Assembly: GCA_033557835.1 (NCBI GenBank)
Contig: JAWQRO010000152.1
Span: 1-52,308, forward strand
From: Helochares maculicollis
Lineage: Eukaryota; Arthropoda; Insecta; Coleoptera; Hydrophilidae
Reading direction: 5' to 3'
Length of the DNA stretch: 52,308 bases
Within the stretch, counting starts at the first letter, position 1; each line of letters begins with the position of its first letter. This document shows, piece after piece, positions 14,300 to 26,289 of the stretch. The notes beneath the pieces were generated by a model. That model did no database searches. It had not been told where the DNA came from and saw only the letters and a list, made by a program, of their open reading frames with translations. A program made the position numbers and the translations under genes.

Positions 14300-14450
14300 A
14301 CCGTTTATCCAACAGTCTCTGTTTTGTCTGGACGGGTGTCCGGTGTGTGAGCGTGTGAATGTGTCACAGGTGGTTAGATACTTCCTTCCGTGTACTCGCA
14401 CCACTTTTCGGTTGGCCAGTCCCCTTTTGCGGCTCCACCGTAAATAAATA
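14300..14450. other. Local GC-richer island, possibly conserved non-coding DNA
   Basis: In a window that is about 70 percent A+T, this roughly 150-base patch approaches equal base composition, with words such as GGACGGGTGTCC, GTGTGTGAGCGTGTG and an E-box CAGGTG in CACAGGTGG. The minus-strand 69-codon frame over it (14294-14503) shows no domain and begins in ordinary AT-rich sequence, so I do not call a gene. A regulatory element is possible; cross-species conservation would be the test. Confidence 0.25.
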
Positions 14451-14503
14451 ATTGGTTTCCTACAATTCAATGATTGGAACGAAACATGCTTGGGGTAGAT
14501 CAT

Positions 14504-16288
14504 GACTCATGAAAGATTTAGATCGTAGACTGGCGGTAATTAATTGGGCCAATAATCTACTTTATAACAAAGAGTCAATTAAATCTATCTGTAAGTTATT
14601 GATAACATAAGAAGCTTACAAGAGTAATTACATTGTTTGTATCATACTGCGGGTTAAGTACAATATTCTAAAGTATGAATATTAACTAAAACAACAAAAA
14701 AACTTCGGTATCTTAGCCATTGTTTTAACTAGAAAGGAAGTTCAGTAGTATTATATCATAGAAATATGATATAAAGTCATCGAAAATAGAAATTGCCTGC
14801 AAGCTTATTTATACAACAATGAAAAGTTTGCACAGCACCCTCCATTGTAACCGACAACACAAGTATATAGGCAGTATATGAAGGGATTATTACTTTAAGT
14901 ATAGGTAATTTTATAAGTTAATTATCTTTAGCAGTCAATCAAAATATATCATTCTCAGTTAGAGACTGTCAGTAGAAGAACGAAAGTAAATTAGTTGGAT
15001 GGCAGATTAAATCTACTCAAGCATGGAATGTAAACTAGCAACCGCATCATTGTTAATATGAGAAGTGGCTAAGCAATGAATGCACCTGAATAAGAAAAAT
15101 AAGATGAAATATATTTCATGTAACGTTCAATAACAAGAACAAGTTCTTAAGCCACTCGTCGGCAAGAAAGTGCAAGTAAATATATAAAAACATAATTTAA
15201 AAGTATTAGTAAAAGATTGATGTAGGCTGCTCAAGAATAAGAGATTAATTTAAGCCAAGGTCGCCTGCTGTATTAGTAAGGACTGAATGTATTTGCAGTG
15301 TGGAAACTAATATTTGAAATTCGATCATTTTAAGTGCTTACATTTTGCATGCTTAATTATTACTCATGAAATGATAAAAAACGTGGTTTACAATTACATT
15401 ATAAAATAGATCGTAAATAAAGTCCACTGATTGAAATAAAATAATACTTAGTGGTATGTTAGATAACAGTTAGATTATAAATCTATCGTTAGATCATTTA
15501 TTGTTCTCTAGAATTAGCAAGCTAGTTTAAAATTCTAGTTAATGCCGTTTCGCTTTAATATACGTATAAGTATATAGAAGTTTAGATTATTTATTAATTA
15601 AAATACGAAAATAATTCTGTTGTGCGCATGAGGTGGTCAATTGTGCTAAACGTAAGTCTTCGCATGTTACGGTCAGGTAGATTGCTGTATTATTAAACGG
15701 TATGTTTATTGTGTATCCAAATTAGGACCGCAAAAGAATTCTGAAAGTGAAATTATTGCTTGCAAGTCAGAGGCCAAGTTGTAAGTAGGAGTATATTTTA
15801 GAAATTTGATTTCGCTTTCATATAAAAGCAGATTGACAATAGATCAAGACTATTGCGAAATATTTGCAAGAAGCTAGATAATAGTGTTATTGCACTTTTG
15901 ATTATTCATTTGGGTGATCTATATTTTCTATACATTATGTATAGCAGTATATAACTGCGCATACAGAGTGAAATATTATAAATTTGCAACATGTGAACTG
16001 CATATTTAAATAAAATTGTTGAAAATTTCACAAATTTGGGACTGCTCTTATTTTCGAAATGACTCCTTTAGATTATTTATATCTACAAAAATATTAGCAT
16101 TGCTATTTCGAAATTAAGCTTTTCTCATGAACAAAAATTCTTTCTTTTGAATAGAAACAGAAAACTTTAAATCAATCTATGTAATAGGCCAGAAACACAT
16201 TTTTTTGTTATTTTAGGTTGTTACTGGTGTTATTTTATCCTGGTTAATCAAAAAATATAAACTTTTGAAATATTTTTACTTAAATATC
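14504..16288. other. Non-coding AT-rich stretch up to the BEL/Pao insertion
   Basis: No gene, RNA or repeat boundary recognised. A small hairpin, TATCATAGAAATATGATA, lies near 14755, similar in kind to the one near 13563. Confidence 0.5.
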
Positions 16289-16554
16289 TGTTCGTGCAGG
16301 ATCGGATCTCCATTCTTTTTTGTTACTTTAGGTTCCTGCAATTGATCAGTGATTCGAATACCTTCGATAGAGAAGGTCACTCTCAGTTTTTAAATCCTTG
16401 CCATCGCGTTTTTTAGTGCATGTTACCTATTTACCTCTGTAGCTGTAACAACATCGTTTGAGCTGGCCAGCCCAAGAAGAGGCAGAAGCTTGCTGAAGTA
16501 AGTCTTCCCACCATCTTGCAATATTTGATATTGAATTGCGAACCAGCACCTAAA
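16289..16554 (+). repeat. 5' LTR of the BEL/Pao element
   Basis: Begins TGTTCGTGCAGG and matches the copy at 19492-19747 across its length, including GATCAGTGATTCGAATACC and GAGCTGGCCAGCCCAAGAAG. It carries an 8-base duplication (ATTTACCT near 16430) absent from the 3' copy. Both copies end in ACCTAAA before diverging; the exact 3' boundary is uncertain by a few bases. Confidence 0.9.
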
Positions 16555-16732
16555 TCTAATTATTAGTTCTTCGTTACTTTTAACACGTGCTTGCTTTCCA
16601 ATCATATGTTAAATTTTATCTATGTTGACAACATCTGCCGTTCATGTGTGTGTTTTTTACTATTCGTAAAATTTAGAATTCATTCATATAAAGTTTTGTT
16701 TACGTTCTTACTTGATACTTGTTTACATCGAA

Positions 16733-17150
16733 ATGTCAACTAAATTGTCGAAGTGCGTTCCCAATCGCATGGTTGTTTTATCGCATTTGAAAGACACTTT
16801 TTCGGTCGCTATCTTTAATGTTCACAAGGACAATTTGGAAATATCCTATAACGAATTTAAAGAGTTACGTAACAATGTAATTGGATTATTGGCAGATGAT
16901 ACAGAATTCTTGCAGCATGACGCTGTTCGCACCGAGGTTGATAAACTTTATTATGAAGCCAAAGCAATTCATTTCGCCCTTATTCCGCAGAATTCTGATA
17001 TATTTTCAAGTGCCTGAACATGCTTCAATGTTAACTAAAGTCCCTAAGTTGTCTAAAATTGTTTTGCCTGTTTTTGATGGTAATTTTAAATCTTAGCAAA
17101 CTTTCATTGATTTATATAATAGTTTAATTCATAATATCTTAAGTATTTCC
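16733..17150 (+). pseudogene. gag remnant of the BEL/Pao element
   Basis: The ATG at 16733 opens a frame starting MSTKLSKCVPNR, which runs through a Leu/Val/Asn-rich helical region to about 17005. It is then interrupted: the sequence continues in another frame with VPEHASML and LPVFDGNF, hits a stop at 17094-17096, and resumes with TFIDLYNSLIHN. The last two motifs are typical of BEL/Pao Gag N-terminal halves (a Phe-Asp-Gly patch followed by a Phe- x-x-Leu-Tyr/Phe-x-Ser-x-Ile-His motif). At about 17130-17155 the sequence jumps into reverse transcriptase, so the rest of gag, the protease and the first part of RT are missing. It cannot make a functional protein. Confidence 0.85.
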
Positions 17151-17154
17151 ACAC

Positions 17155-18230
17155 GCATCCAACGTTGTACTACAAAATGTTTACGTTGGCGATGTGTTAG
17201 CTGGAGCAAATACCATTGAACTGGCAGTTAGCCTAAGTTCCGACTTGATGGAGCTTTTCAAGTCAGGAGGATTTGAGTTGAGAAAGTGGTCGAGCAATAA
17301 CGAGCATCTTCTTAAGACCTTTCCAACTTCTTCGCAACTTCCTGTTTCATTCGATAAGGACGAGACATCTTTTGTGAAGGTTCTTGGTTTGCGATGGAAC
17401 GCTAAGTTGGATGTGTTCTCATATTCGTATATTTTCGTGGATTCCATGTGCACTAAGCGCGGTATCCTTTCGAAGATTGCTCCCATATATGATCCACTTG
17501 GTTTTCTCTCACCAATTTTTCTTTTCGCTAAGATTTTGATGCAACAGCTTGGGAAGTCGAGTGGGATGATTGCCCTCCTAGCATGCTTTCGTTACTTAAA
17601 AATCTCCAAATACCAAGGTACATTTTATGTGATAAAGTGGCTCTCATCGAGCTTCATGAGTTTTCAGATGCTTCTCAGGTTGGTTATAGAGCTGTAATTT
17701 ATTTTCGTGCACAGAAAACTTCTGGTAACGTGTTTATTTACTTGTGTTCTGCTAAGTCAAATGTTGCCCCAATTAGGACTGTGTCATTGCCTCGTTTGGA
17801 GCTGTTGGGTGCAGTCTTCTTATTGGTGTACCTTATTTGCAAAATATTAGAACATTCTTCGTTTAATTTCGGCTCGATCTTCGCTTGGTATGACTTCGAA
17901 ATTGTTTGAACATGGCTATCATCGGCCCCAAATAGATGAAAAACATTCGTCGCAAATAGAGTGGCTCACATTCAACGTAGCTAACCTTTAGCGTCTTGGA
18001 GATATGTCCCTTCAGACGACAATCCATCTGATTGTGCATCTCGTGGGACCTTTCTTTCGCAATTGGTGGAATTTGACCTTTGGTGGCGCGGGCCCACCTG
18101 GTTACTGCAACACGATTCGTACTGGCCTAAGCAACCTACCATGGTTACACAGCTTCTTTCAGAAGCTGCATCAGAGGAGGCAAAACTTTGCCTTAATTGC
18201 AAAATAGATATAAACCAGGTAGACTAACTA
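17155..18230 (+). pseudogene. pol remnant: C-terminal reverse transcriptase and RNase H-like region
   Basis: The sequence enters RT at its active site: YVGDVLAGAN at 17182-17211 corresponds to the family's YVDD box with the first Asp replaced by Gly. It continues as a good frame (about 17182-17550) through KVLGLRWNAKLD and SKIAPIYDPLGFLSPI, motifs of the BEL/Pao region that follows the RT palm. A frameshift near 17545-17555 moves the frame; ELHEFSDASQVGYRAVIYFR and RTVSLPRLELLGAV then mark the RNase H-like part. Between about 17910 and 17950 the frame shifts again, resuming with TFVANRVAHIQR, an in-frame stop, then SWRYVPSDDNPSDCASRG. The lost catalytic Asp, at least two frameshifts and a stop make it inactive. 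Confidence 0.9.
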
Positions 18231-19440
18231 TTAAACAAATTTTCGTCACTTAGAAAAATAGAACGAATCTTGGCTTACATTCTTAGATTCGGTTCATCCC
18301 GCAAAGGCCAGGAAAGGTACTTATTCTTGGAGGTTTCACTGGATGAAAGGTACAATGCTCTTCTAGTTTTAGTAGAGAGTGTACAACGAGTTGCATTCAG
18401 TGAAATAATTGCCTGTCTTAGTACGAACAAAATCTTACCTAAGTCTTTCCGAAGACTAAGTTTATTCTTGGACGACCAAGGTCTTATCAGGGTGGGCGGC
18501 AGGTTAAAAAACTCACAATTGAGTTTTGACTTGCTTCCCAGTAGCCATATACTTACTGACCGCATTGTTGAGGACTGTCACAACCAGAACCTTCATCCAT
18601 GTTACAAAACTTTGTCCTATTTGTTAATGCACCAGTTCTGGATTATTTCACCGCGTAAAGCAATTTGTCGAGCATTATCCAATTGCTATCGTTGCTTTCG
18701 CCATAAATCAAAGCCCTACAGTCCACCTATGGCCGATTTACCCTCTTGTCGCGTTAACCAGCTAAAGGCTTTTTCACATGTTTGTTTGGATTTTGCTGGC
18801 CCCTTTTTGGCAACTGCCGTTAGAAAACGTGGTTCAAAGCCACTTAAATCTTATGCATGCATCTTTGCTTGTTGCAATACAAAGGCCGTTCATTTGGAAT
18901 TGGTCTCGTCTTTCTTCGGACGCATTTTTTGCCGCGTTTCATAGATTCATTTCACGACGCGGTAGATGTGTTTCGATTCATAGTGATCAAGGTACTAATT
19001 TTATTGGCGAATTTCGTGTGTTAAAGGAGTTAGCTGAACAATCGGCTGTAAAGCTAGATATTACTTGGCATTTCAATCCACCAGCTGCACCACACTTCAA
19101 TGGTCTAGCGAAAGCTGGGCTGGAGTGAGTTAAAACTCATTTAGCTAGAGTAATTGGAAATCAAATACTAACTATCGAGGAATTTAGCACTTTACTTGTT
19201 CGCATTGAAAACATTTTAAATTCGCGACCGCTATGTACTATTAGTTCGTACCCTAACAAACTTCAGTCTCTGACTCCTGGATTCTTTCTTATTTTGGAGC
19301 CATTAATTAAAAATATACCTGATCCAGACCTTAGCAGTTTAAACATTAATCGTCTAAATCGATGGCAGTTGTTGAGCAGAATGTACTCAGACTTTTGGAA
19401 TCATTGGCATGTCGTTGTATTATCCTTTAGGTAATTAGGA
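18231..19440 (+). pseudogene. pol remnant: H2C2 zinc-binding domain and DDE integrase
   Basis: An open frame of 224 codons (18270-18944) contains the segment DQGLIRVGGRLKNS, then a His/Cys zinc-binding region (two His in HNQNLHP, Cys pair in CYRC) and the integrase core opening FSHVCLDFAGPF, with the first catalytic Asp. Near 18905 a frameshift leads to the frame of SSDAFFAAFHRFISRRG and SIHSDQGTNFIGEF, the second catalytic Asp block, then WHFNPPAAPHFNGLAKAGLE, where the usual Glu context is recognisable. A stop at 19126-19128 follows, after which matching sequence continues (IENILNSRPL, QSLTPGFF, NRLNRWQLL, DFWNHWH) to about 19430. The C-terminal tail before the polypurine tract is deleted. 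Remnant only. Confidence 0.9.
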
Positions 19441-19491
19441 TATTTTTTCATTTAATTTTTTTCTTGGAAAGCAAGCTTTCGGTGGGCGGAA

Positions 19492-19747
19492 TGTTCATGC
19501 AGGACCTAATCTCCGTTCTTTTTTGTTATTTAAGGTTCCTGCAATTGATCAGTGATTCGAATACCTTCGATAGAGAAGGTCATTCTCAGTTTTTAAATCC
19601 TCGCGATCGCGTTTTTTAGTGCATGTTACCTCTGTAGCTGTAACAACATCGTTGGAGCTGGCCAGCCCAAGAAGAGACAGAAGCTTGCTGAGGTAAGTCT
19701 TCCCACTATCTTGCAATATTTGATATAATTGTGAACCAGCACCTAAA
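19492..19747 (+). repeat. 3' LTR of the BEL/Pao element
   Basis: Starts TGTTCATGCAGG immediately after a purine-rich tract and parallels the 5' LTR to ACCTAAA at 19741-19747. Compared with the 5' copy it has about 15-20 substitutions and lacks an 8-base duplication. No flanking direct repeat matching the 5' flank was found. Confidence 0.9.
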
Positions 19748-22700
19748 CTCTATTGCCGTGCGTTTGACTTGAAAACGCGAAACGCAAACAATATCCATAT
19801 TATTAAAATTAAAACAATACAGGTACTAAACAACAAGTATATAAGATACTTGAGATTAATTAGATCTAAGCCGAATGTATAATGAAGCAGTTGAAATACA
19901 CCATTTATAAATAAAAAGAGTACTTTATTTAAAGACATTTTTTAGCAATCGCATAAATCTACAACTTACTTTGCTCTATTTGTGTTAAAGTAGTTCGTAA
20001 AGCAGCACATTGCATTGTGCCTCACAAAAAAGCATCAAACACAAATTTACGCAAGTAATTTCATTAAATACAATTTTGAAAAGACGTAACTTAGATTTTA
20101 ACAAGATTTGTGATCTTAGAAAGTTACCTCATAAAATAATGTGTGAAGTTAAATTAGAATAAATTTAATAATATACTAGTTCAAATAAATTAATTTAATT
20201 GGAAAATTGCCTAATTTGCTCAATCAAAATTTTTGATTCTTATAATTTCATCTCCAAAGAGTATCTTTTAATATTTTACCTTACATGGATACAGATCAAC
20301 CAGTTTAATACATACCATCTATTAGTATCTCAGTAACTAATTATGACAAAATTTCAAGCAGCATTTATTGCTTTAAATTTCTTACATCAACCACACTATA
20401 TCATTTGGAACTTAATAATAAGACAAGATTTTTATAAATAGTATATTACCACTTTTTCTTTCAATATTTGCGCTGCTCACAATTTTTATATCAAATTATA
20501 AAAACTTTTTTGCTGCACCGCTACAAAAACAATTGTTGCTGCTCGCCCAATCCTCAAGTTCCAAATAATGTGAATGTGTTTTTAAAAGTCAATACGAAGG
20601 AAATACATCTGGTAATTTGAAAATAATCGCGATAGAGAGGAGATAATATCTGAACATTATCTCAAGCATCGGAGGTATGCCCGATGTAGCACTCGCGAAG
20701 AAGGCATTTCCTTGCTCTTTGTGTTATACTATTTCAAGCCAAGTGTAAAATCATACCTTATTTGTAAGTTTTTATAGAGTTCACTTTCTTATAACGGCTC
20801 GCATCAAGAACTACAATATGACCGCCTAAGCTTCCATAAAATTCCTTTTTACTTCCTTTGAAAACTCCGCGACATGATACCTATAAAACAGGCTTTATAT
20901 TCTATGAGAAGTATGTTCATTATAATTAAATCTACAGAAAATTTCAAAAGAGTAGTTTTTGAAAATGCAATTGCTCCTATAATTTTATACTTCAAAATCA
21001 ATCAGAAAAATAATTAGCTATTTATTTGCGTCGGGAGCGCGGTTGTTTGAATACTCGCACTCGCGCAAAAGATCCTTGTTTTATACTCTATCAGATAAAT
21101 AATATTTCTACAATTAGGAAAAAAATACTTTCAACTGTTTCTCTTGGATTCTGTTTTGGAATCGACAGAAATAGATTTTGCAATTCATTTTACATAGAAG
21201 TAAGGATAATGATAAAGTTAACAAAATTTAGCTTAACATGCAGGAGTAGACCGACGTTAATTCTAACAATTAAAAAAACTTAATAGAAATGTTTTCATAT
21301 ACAGATCAATCATATAATAAAATATGTTGTCATAAAATGATAAACTTTTTATGAAAATAACTACAATTACGTAACATAAAGCATTATACTTGTTGTGTTG
21401 ACAAATTGAAGCTACTATGCAGTAAATTATGAGCATTAGTTGACAATGGAAAATTGTAATTTAAGCTTTATTCTAAAATAATTGCTCTCCGAGTTCCTAA
21501 ACCCAACCTTAGAACCGAGTCGCATCATTATTGTCGTCGCAGCACCTACGCCTTGGAAATTAAACAGAGTAGAGCAAAGTTCCCAAGATAATTTGACGAA
21601 ATGGTTTCGTATTACAAAACTTAGTCAGTCAGGAAGTAATAAATATCTTTTTCCATATGAACATCAACAATGCAACTTAAGAACAATAAATATCTTTATA
21701 ATTTCTTCATTGCCGTGCAAATAAAATTATCTTCAACACCTACAACTGTCCCCGAAGGGCACTTGAGTGCATGCAGCACATGAGCCATAAAAATTAACGA
21801 GCAACGTTGGTTACCTTTCTTGAAGACCACGGTAATATGGAGACGTCTCACCTACAACTTGAGACAAAGGCATGAGTCACGCAGCCAGAACGGCCATACT
21901 TCCGTACATTTACTTTACAGTCTTAAGCTGAATGCCCTCTGCATATACTCAAATAGCAAAATAGGCAATGAAACTTGAGCTTATTGTCAGTAAAAGAATT
22001 TCTGTGAAATTATTTAGTAGGATTAAACCGAAAGTTGATATGTGTAATGAATAAGCCGAGTTTAGAAAGATATATCGGTTACTTAGTAATACCACAGATA
22101 AGCAATAAAATCAGTACCTGTAGTACAATTTGGTATCGAATAAAATTTAAGGATATACTGAAAGTGAAACCAACATGACAATTACTCTAACTTTGATTGA
22201 TGTGATTAACGAATAATCATTGAGACGAAACGACGTGACGTTTATTAATAATTTTTTCTCAAAGGAAGTAGACACAATACAGTAATTGTTAAAAACAATT
22301 ATTATGCAAGGCCTCAGTACAAAGCGTGCTTCCTCGAAAATAACCCATCTTAAAATTCAGTCATGTACCGAACCGAATCCATTCAAAATCATTATTCATT
22401 CAAATGTATCTAGATACTACAGTGACACTACGCAGGAGAAATAAATATATTTTGTACGGAAAAATAAGCCGTTGATAGCTAACATACATTTGTTTGTTGC
22501 ACTTTGTATTTAGGTTGCGTTTCATAAAAATGCGTATACTGTCATGACTGTGAGATAAACCTGACTTTACCTTGAAGAAATACAAATTTGTGTTCTACTG
22601 AACGATGAATGTCACCCATATTGTATAAATATATCGCGCAATTTATAAGGTCGAACGTGTACAGGGGCAGCTTTTGGCCAATGCTAAATTATTGTTAAGA

Positions 22701-22779
22701 TAATAGCAAACATTTAGTTTCATCAACTTAAAGGTTTATAAAAATATTTTGTAGTTGAAGAACTTTAAGGCTTTGTCCA
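19748..22779. other. Non-coding stretch with scattered GC-richer patches
   Basis: No gene recognised. Patches at 21020-21085 (GTCGGGAGCGCGG, ACTCGCACTCGCGC) and 21735-21920 are less AT-rich; the latter includes GCACTTGAGTGC (palindromic) and an AP-1-type TGAGTCA at 21873-21879. Frames of 80-85 codons at 21026-21283 and 21482-21724 have no domain features and I treat them as chance. Confidence 0.45.
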
Positions 22780-23770
22780 GGTCAGTCAGTCTTATCACTG
22801 AAGCTAAGATTTTTGATCTTCTTTGCCCAGTTTATTATTTTCTTTTATCTGATATCATCTATAATTATTACCCTTTCACTTTTTCTTTGGTTTTCCTTTG
22901 CTTTACCTTTAGCTAGTCTGATGTGATCCATTCTGTCTTAATATCCCAACTATTATATCCTGTTGGACTTTTATATTTTATCTATCGCCAGACTGATGAA
23001 GAAATCGTATGTTTCATTATTATATCTTCTTTGCCAGATTTCTTCTATGCCCCTTCCCTCAAAACTTCTTTGCAGAATACATTTCTCTCATATCCGTATT
23101 TTCTTTTGACCTTTTTTTCTAGTTTGATATTTTTGTGCCTCATGAAAGCTCATTAAAGTGGATTATTCTTCGTCGCATTAATTATTTCTGCAGGTATGTA
23201 GATATGAATGGTTATCTTTTCCTTATCAGGGCTTTGGATCTCCAGGGCTTTATTCTGTTTATCATAGTGTTTATATTTTACTTGTGTTACTATTCTAGGT
23301 CTAAGGTTCTTTTAACTATTTGCAATTATGACCAGATATTGGTTACTCCTTTTGTATACTGTCCTTTGTCCATTGGTTTTAATAATTCTTATTGTAGCTC
23401 TTATACTAATAGAAATGTAAATAATGGTTTTTTTGTCTCAACCCTATTTTGATTTCGAATTCACTGGTTTCGTAGCCCTATATTCTTATCGTGTTTATCG
23501 TTTATTATCTTATTCATCTGTGCTAGATTTTCTGCCCCAGCCTTCCTTTACCTTCCCTCATCTAAAACTTCTCCATAGAACCTTCCTCTCTCATATCCGT
23601 GGATTTTTGTTGTAATCGTCCCTGTTTCACTTCCATATAGGAGCGTGGACCGTATCACCATCTGATTGTTATTTTTGTCCTCCATAAAAGCTGTTTAGAT
23701 CAGATTATTCTTCTTAACTGGATTGCAAATGCATTATTTTTGTTAATCTGAAGTTTATTTCGTTTCTTTT
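22780..23770 (-). mobile_element. LINE (non-LTR retrotransposon) 3' remnant, two diverged copies
   Basis: Read on the minus strand, 23661-23548 encodes 37 residues up to a stop, with RSTLLYGSETG followed by YERGRFYGEVLDEG. This is the region after the RT domain of insect endonuclease/reverse transcriptase LINEs (the -LYGSETW- box followed by an ER..LR.I.G stretch). About 500 bases further along the same strand (near 23100-23040) a second version reads YGYERNVFCKEVLREG. Further still (about 22945-22900) comes GY-DRMDHIRLAKGK, matching the usual GH..RM...RLPK tail. Plus-strand alignment of the copies is clear: CTCTCATATCCGT occurs in both (23088-23100 and 23591-23603), with AAAACTTCT 30-odd bases before each. 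The endonuclease and RT core are missing. Clade is uncertain (RTE-like or a relative). Confidence 0.7.
23548..23661 (-). pseudogene. LINE ORF2 fragment (post-RT LYGSET box)
   Basis: Best-preserved coding piece of the LINE remnant: 37 codons ending in TAA (plus-strand TTA at 23548-23550). It contains LLYGSETG in place of the common LYGSETW and, 11 residues later, YERGRFYGEVLDEG. The rest of the protein is absent or out of frame, so this is a fossil. Confidence 0.65.
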
Positions 23771-26289
23771 GCTACATTTATTAGTTCCAAGTTCTTAAAT
23801 ATAATGGATGAAGTAAAGAGTTTGAGCGTTTTCCGTTAGAATGCGTTACTGAGCCATATCTCATGATATCTGCGTTGCATTTCGTTATATTGCGACTTAT
23901 AATAATTTAATTTATAATTTTATATAATAGGAGCTGTGCTATTGATATAGAGTAAGAAATATAGTTAATAAGGAAAGAAGACATTATAGGAAAATATTTA
24001 GTTAATCAAACCATTGGTTACTAACTCTCCAGTGATGTATAATTTATCGGATTGGCTCAAAAGTTAATAATGCTCCATGAGTCACCCAAAATCTTACGGA
24101 AATAAATATTGTTAAAATAAATACAAATAAATACAACCAAGTAATAATATAATAGGAGAACTTGATGATTGCAAAACGTTAATATGGGTAAAAATATTAT
24201 AATATAACTCTATTGACGAACCTCGCAATTACGTAGTTGCTAACTTAAAAATTTCCAAACAAACTTTTAATGAAAACAATTTTATGAATCTATTCAATGC
24301 ATTCAAAGTATGAAGATTACCATCCTTTAGTAATATTTATTGATTAAAGGGGACATCTTATAATTACAGGCTTTCTTAAAAGCATAGTAAAATTAAATTT
24401 CATTCAGCTCCCAATACAAGCTTCAGCAAAAGCAAAAAGCGTTGAAATTGTTTTAAATGAAGTCTTGCTTTCTTTCTGAGCTTAAAGCATTTATGAATAA
24501 AAGAGATTTATTTAATTTAATTTAATTTAATTTAAATAATGTTAACTCAATGCTCTTTATGTTTCAAGCACATGCTGAATATATGAATAAATTTTTCTTT
24601 CATTAAGTACTTATTTTCAACAGCATATAATTAAAGAATTTATAATATGTTATGCTCATTACTCTCAAAAGAAAAAATGCTAACATTTTATTAGTTAACT
24701 GCTACGTCAATCTAAATTTTAGTTTTTAAAATAGCTTACGCGTTGACATCGAGGATTTTTTAAACCAAGAAGTAATGGTAATACGAATTAGATTATAGAA
24801 AATTTAACATTATTGTAATTTCGACGGCAACCCAGCATTTTTAGCGCCATATTTAACACGTCTACTGGCAAACTAAGCCGTGCCTATAATATAACTTGTG
24901 AATTAACATCCTACTTTCTACTTAAGTGTGACACTACTCGTGTGACATTGAACCAGGTAGTCAATTGTTAGTAAACATTGCAGCACGCACCTTTATTTTA
25001 TCGCATAAACCATATAATGCATATACGTTAAGCTTGGAGAAATTATTAATCAAAAATTCATGGTTTTGTAAATTATGCTTCCGTACGAAAAGTGTTCAGC
25101 CCAGTGTTAAAATATTACATTACTGTCATAAATTACTAGTTAAGTATTCTTTTTCTTAACAAAATTTCGTGTAAAGTATTATAAAGTTAGATAAATTAAA
25201 TATGAGTCCTATACATACATTTTTAAACAGTATTTATATAAATAAAACGACAACAAAGACGCTTTGTCATCATTCTTCTTATAAAAAATTGGATAGGTGA
25301 AAACTTATAAAATCTTGATTTCTTTCCCACCGTTCTAGTATGTCACTATTTCCCAGAAATAATTTAGTTGATTACGTTGATGATCAATTTAAAAGCGAGT
25401 GAGTACCTGTTCCAGAGAATAAATAATAATCTTTTAGTGATTTGCTCGTTAATGGGCGATGCAATTACATTCCTTTCTATTGCTATGTAAGTAACATCTA
25501 AGACTACGATTAAAATATTTTATCTTTATAAGTAGCTTAAACTGATAAAGTATGAAAAGTAGCTCTTGTAGTTTAGTTCTGTATTTTTACTACCTTCTAT
25601 GGTATAAGAAAATCATTAACGAGCACAGAAATTAATTAGATCATTCCCAGAATTATTCAGCAGCAGCATCTATAATATATCACAAAGATACTATAATTAA
25701 ATTCAATTACTAATCCAAGTACTTACCTCCAGTTATATGCAAATATCCAATTACTTCAATTACTTAATTGCAGAACTATGCTGAATTTCATAAGAACTGT
25801 AATTATGTCATTAAGCATACATTATTCCTACTATAAAACTTTAAGTATTACCGGCTAACGTTTGCTAGTTTGCTAGTTTTGATATTTTACTCAATAAATT
25901 TAAAATCGTCACTTTTGGAGTTATATCTACACTAGTCTGAATATAGCGAAATAATTGATTTTACGTTTGAAAATTCAGCATACTAGCAAAGGAAAATCTT
26001 ATTTGAATTTGTGCTTTTGATTTAGCTCAAAAATATAAATTTACTAAGCGTTTTTTAAACTTTCATATACTAAACAGATTTATAAAGTAATTAAGAATTT
26101 ATTACCGAATACATTTGGAACATTGATTTGTGTTTGCTTTGTCTTTACCATGTCATAATATTACACTTGATAAATTATTATTTGTTTGAGTTTTTACGAT
26201 TAAGTATGATTATTAATCATCAAGGTTTCTTCAGACCTTATTGTGGTTCAGTTTTTAACGGTTCTCTACATGATTGGATTTTCAGATTA
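23771..26289. other. Non-coding AT-rich stretch
   Basis: Contains a (TTTAA)n pentanucleotide microsatellite at 24511-24535. Nothing else recognised; frames of 60-64 codons at 24965-25159 and 26128-26310 have no domain features. Confidence 0.5.
24511..24535. repeat. (TTTAA)5 pentanucleotide microsatellite
   Basis: Five perfect TTTAA units, with partial units on either side. Directly visible simple repeat. Confidence 0.9.

Larger units (their letters stand above)
16289..19747 (+). mobile_element. Degraded BEL/Pao-type LTR retrotransposon with both LTRs
   Basis: Two direct repeats of about 260 bases (16289-16554 and 19492-19747) flank broken gag and pol sequence in plus orientation. The element begins TGTTC after an AT-rich flank, and the 3' LTR is preceded by a purine-rich GGTGGGCGGAA, as expected for a polypurine tract. 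The internal order gag, reverse transcriptase, RNase H-like region, H2C2 zinc-binding domain and DDE integrase, with the BEL/Pao-style integrase ending, fits this superfamily. At about 3.5 kb it is roughly half the usual length: the part between gag and the RT active site is deleted, as is the sequence after the integrase. Several frameshifts and stops are present. The LTRs differ at roughly 15-20 positions plus two small indels, so the insertion is not recent. I could not define a target-site duplication or primer binding site. Confidence 0.93.

Noticed and set aside
14294..14503. 69-codon minus-strand frame over the GC-richer island
   Set aside because: Starts in ordinary AT-rich sequence and shows no domain; island noted as possible regulatory DNA instead.
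15025..15040. TGGAATGTAAAC, similar to the first 11 bases of miR-1
   Set aside because: The match stops after the seed region and no hairpin partner is present upstream.
16423..16605. Minus-strand frame in the 5' LTR
   Set aside because: Shadow of the LTR repeat; the homologous 3' LTR does not preserve the frame.
17181..17486. Minus-strand frame of 101 codons opposite the RT region
   Set aside because: Antisense shadow of the pol remnant.
24511..24535. (TTTAA)n as telomere-like repeat
   Set aside because: Insect telomere repeat is TTAGG; this is a simple AT microsatellite.
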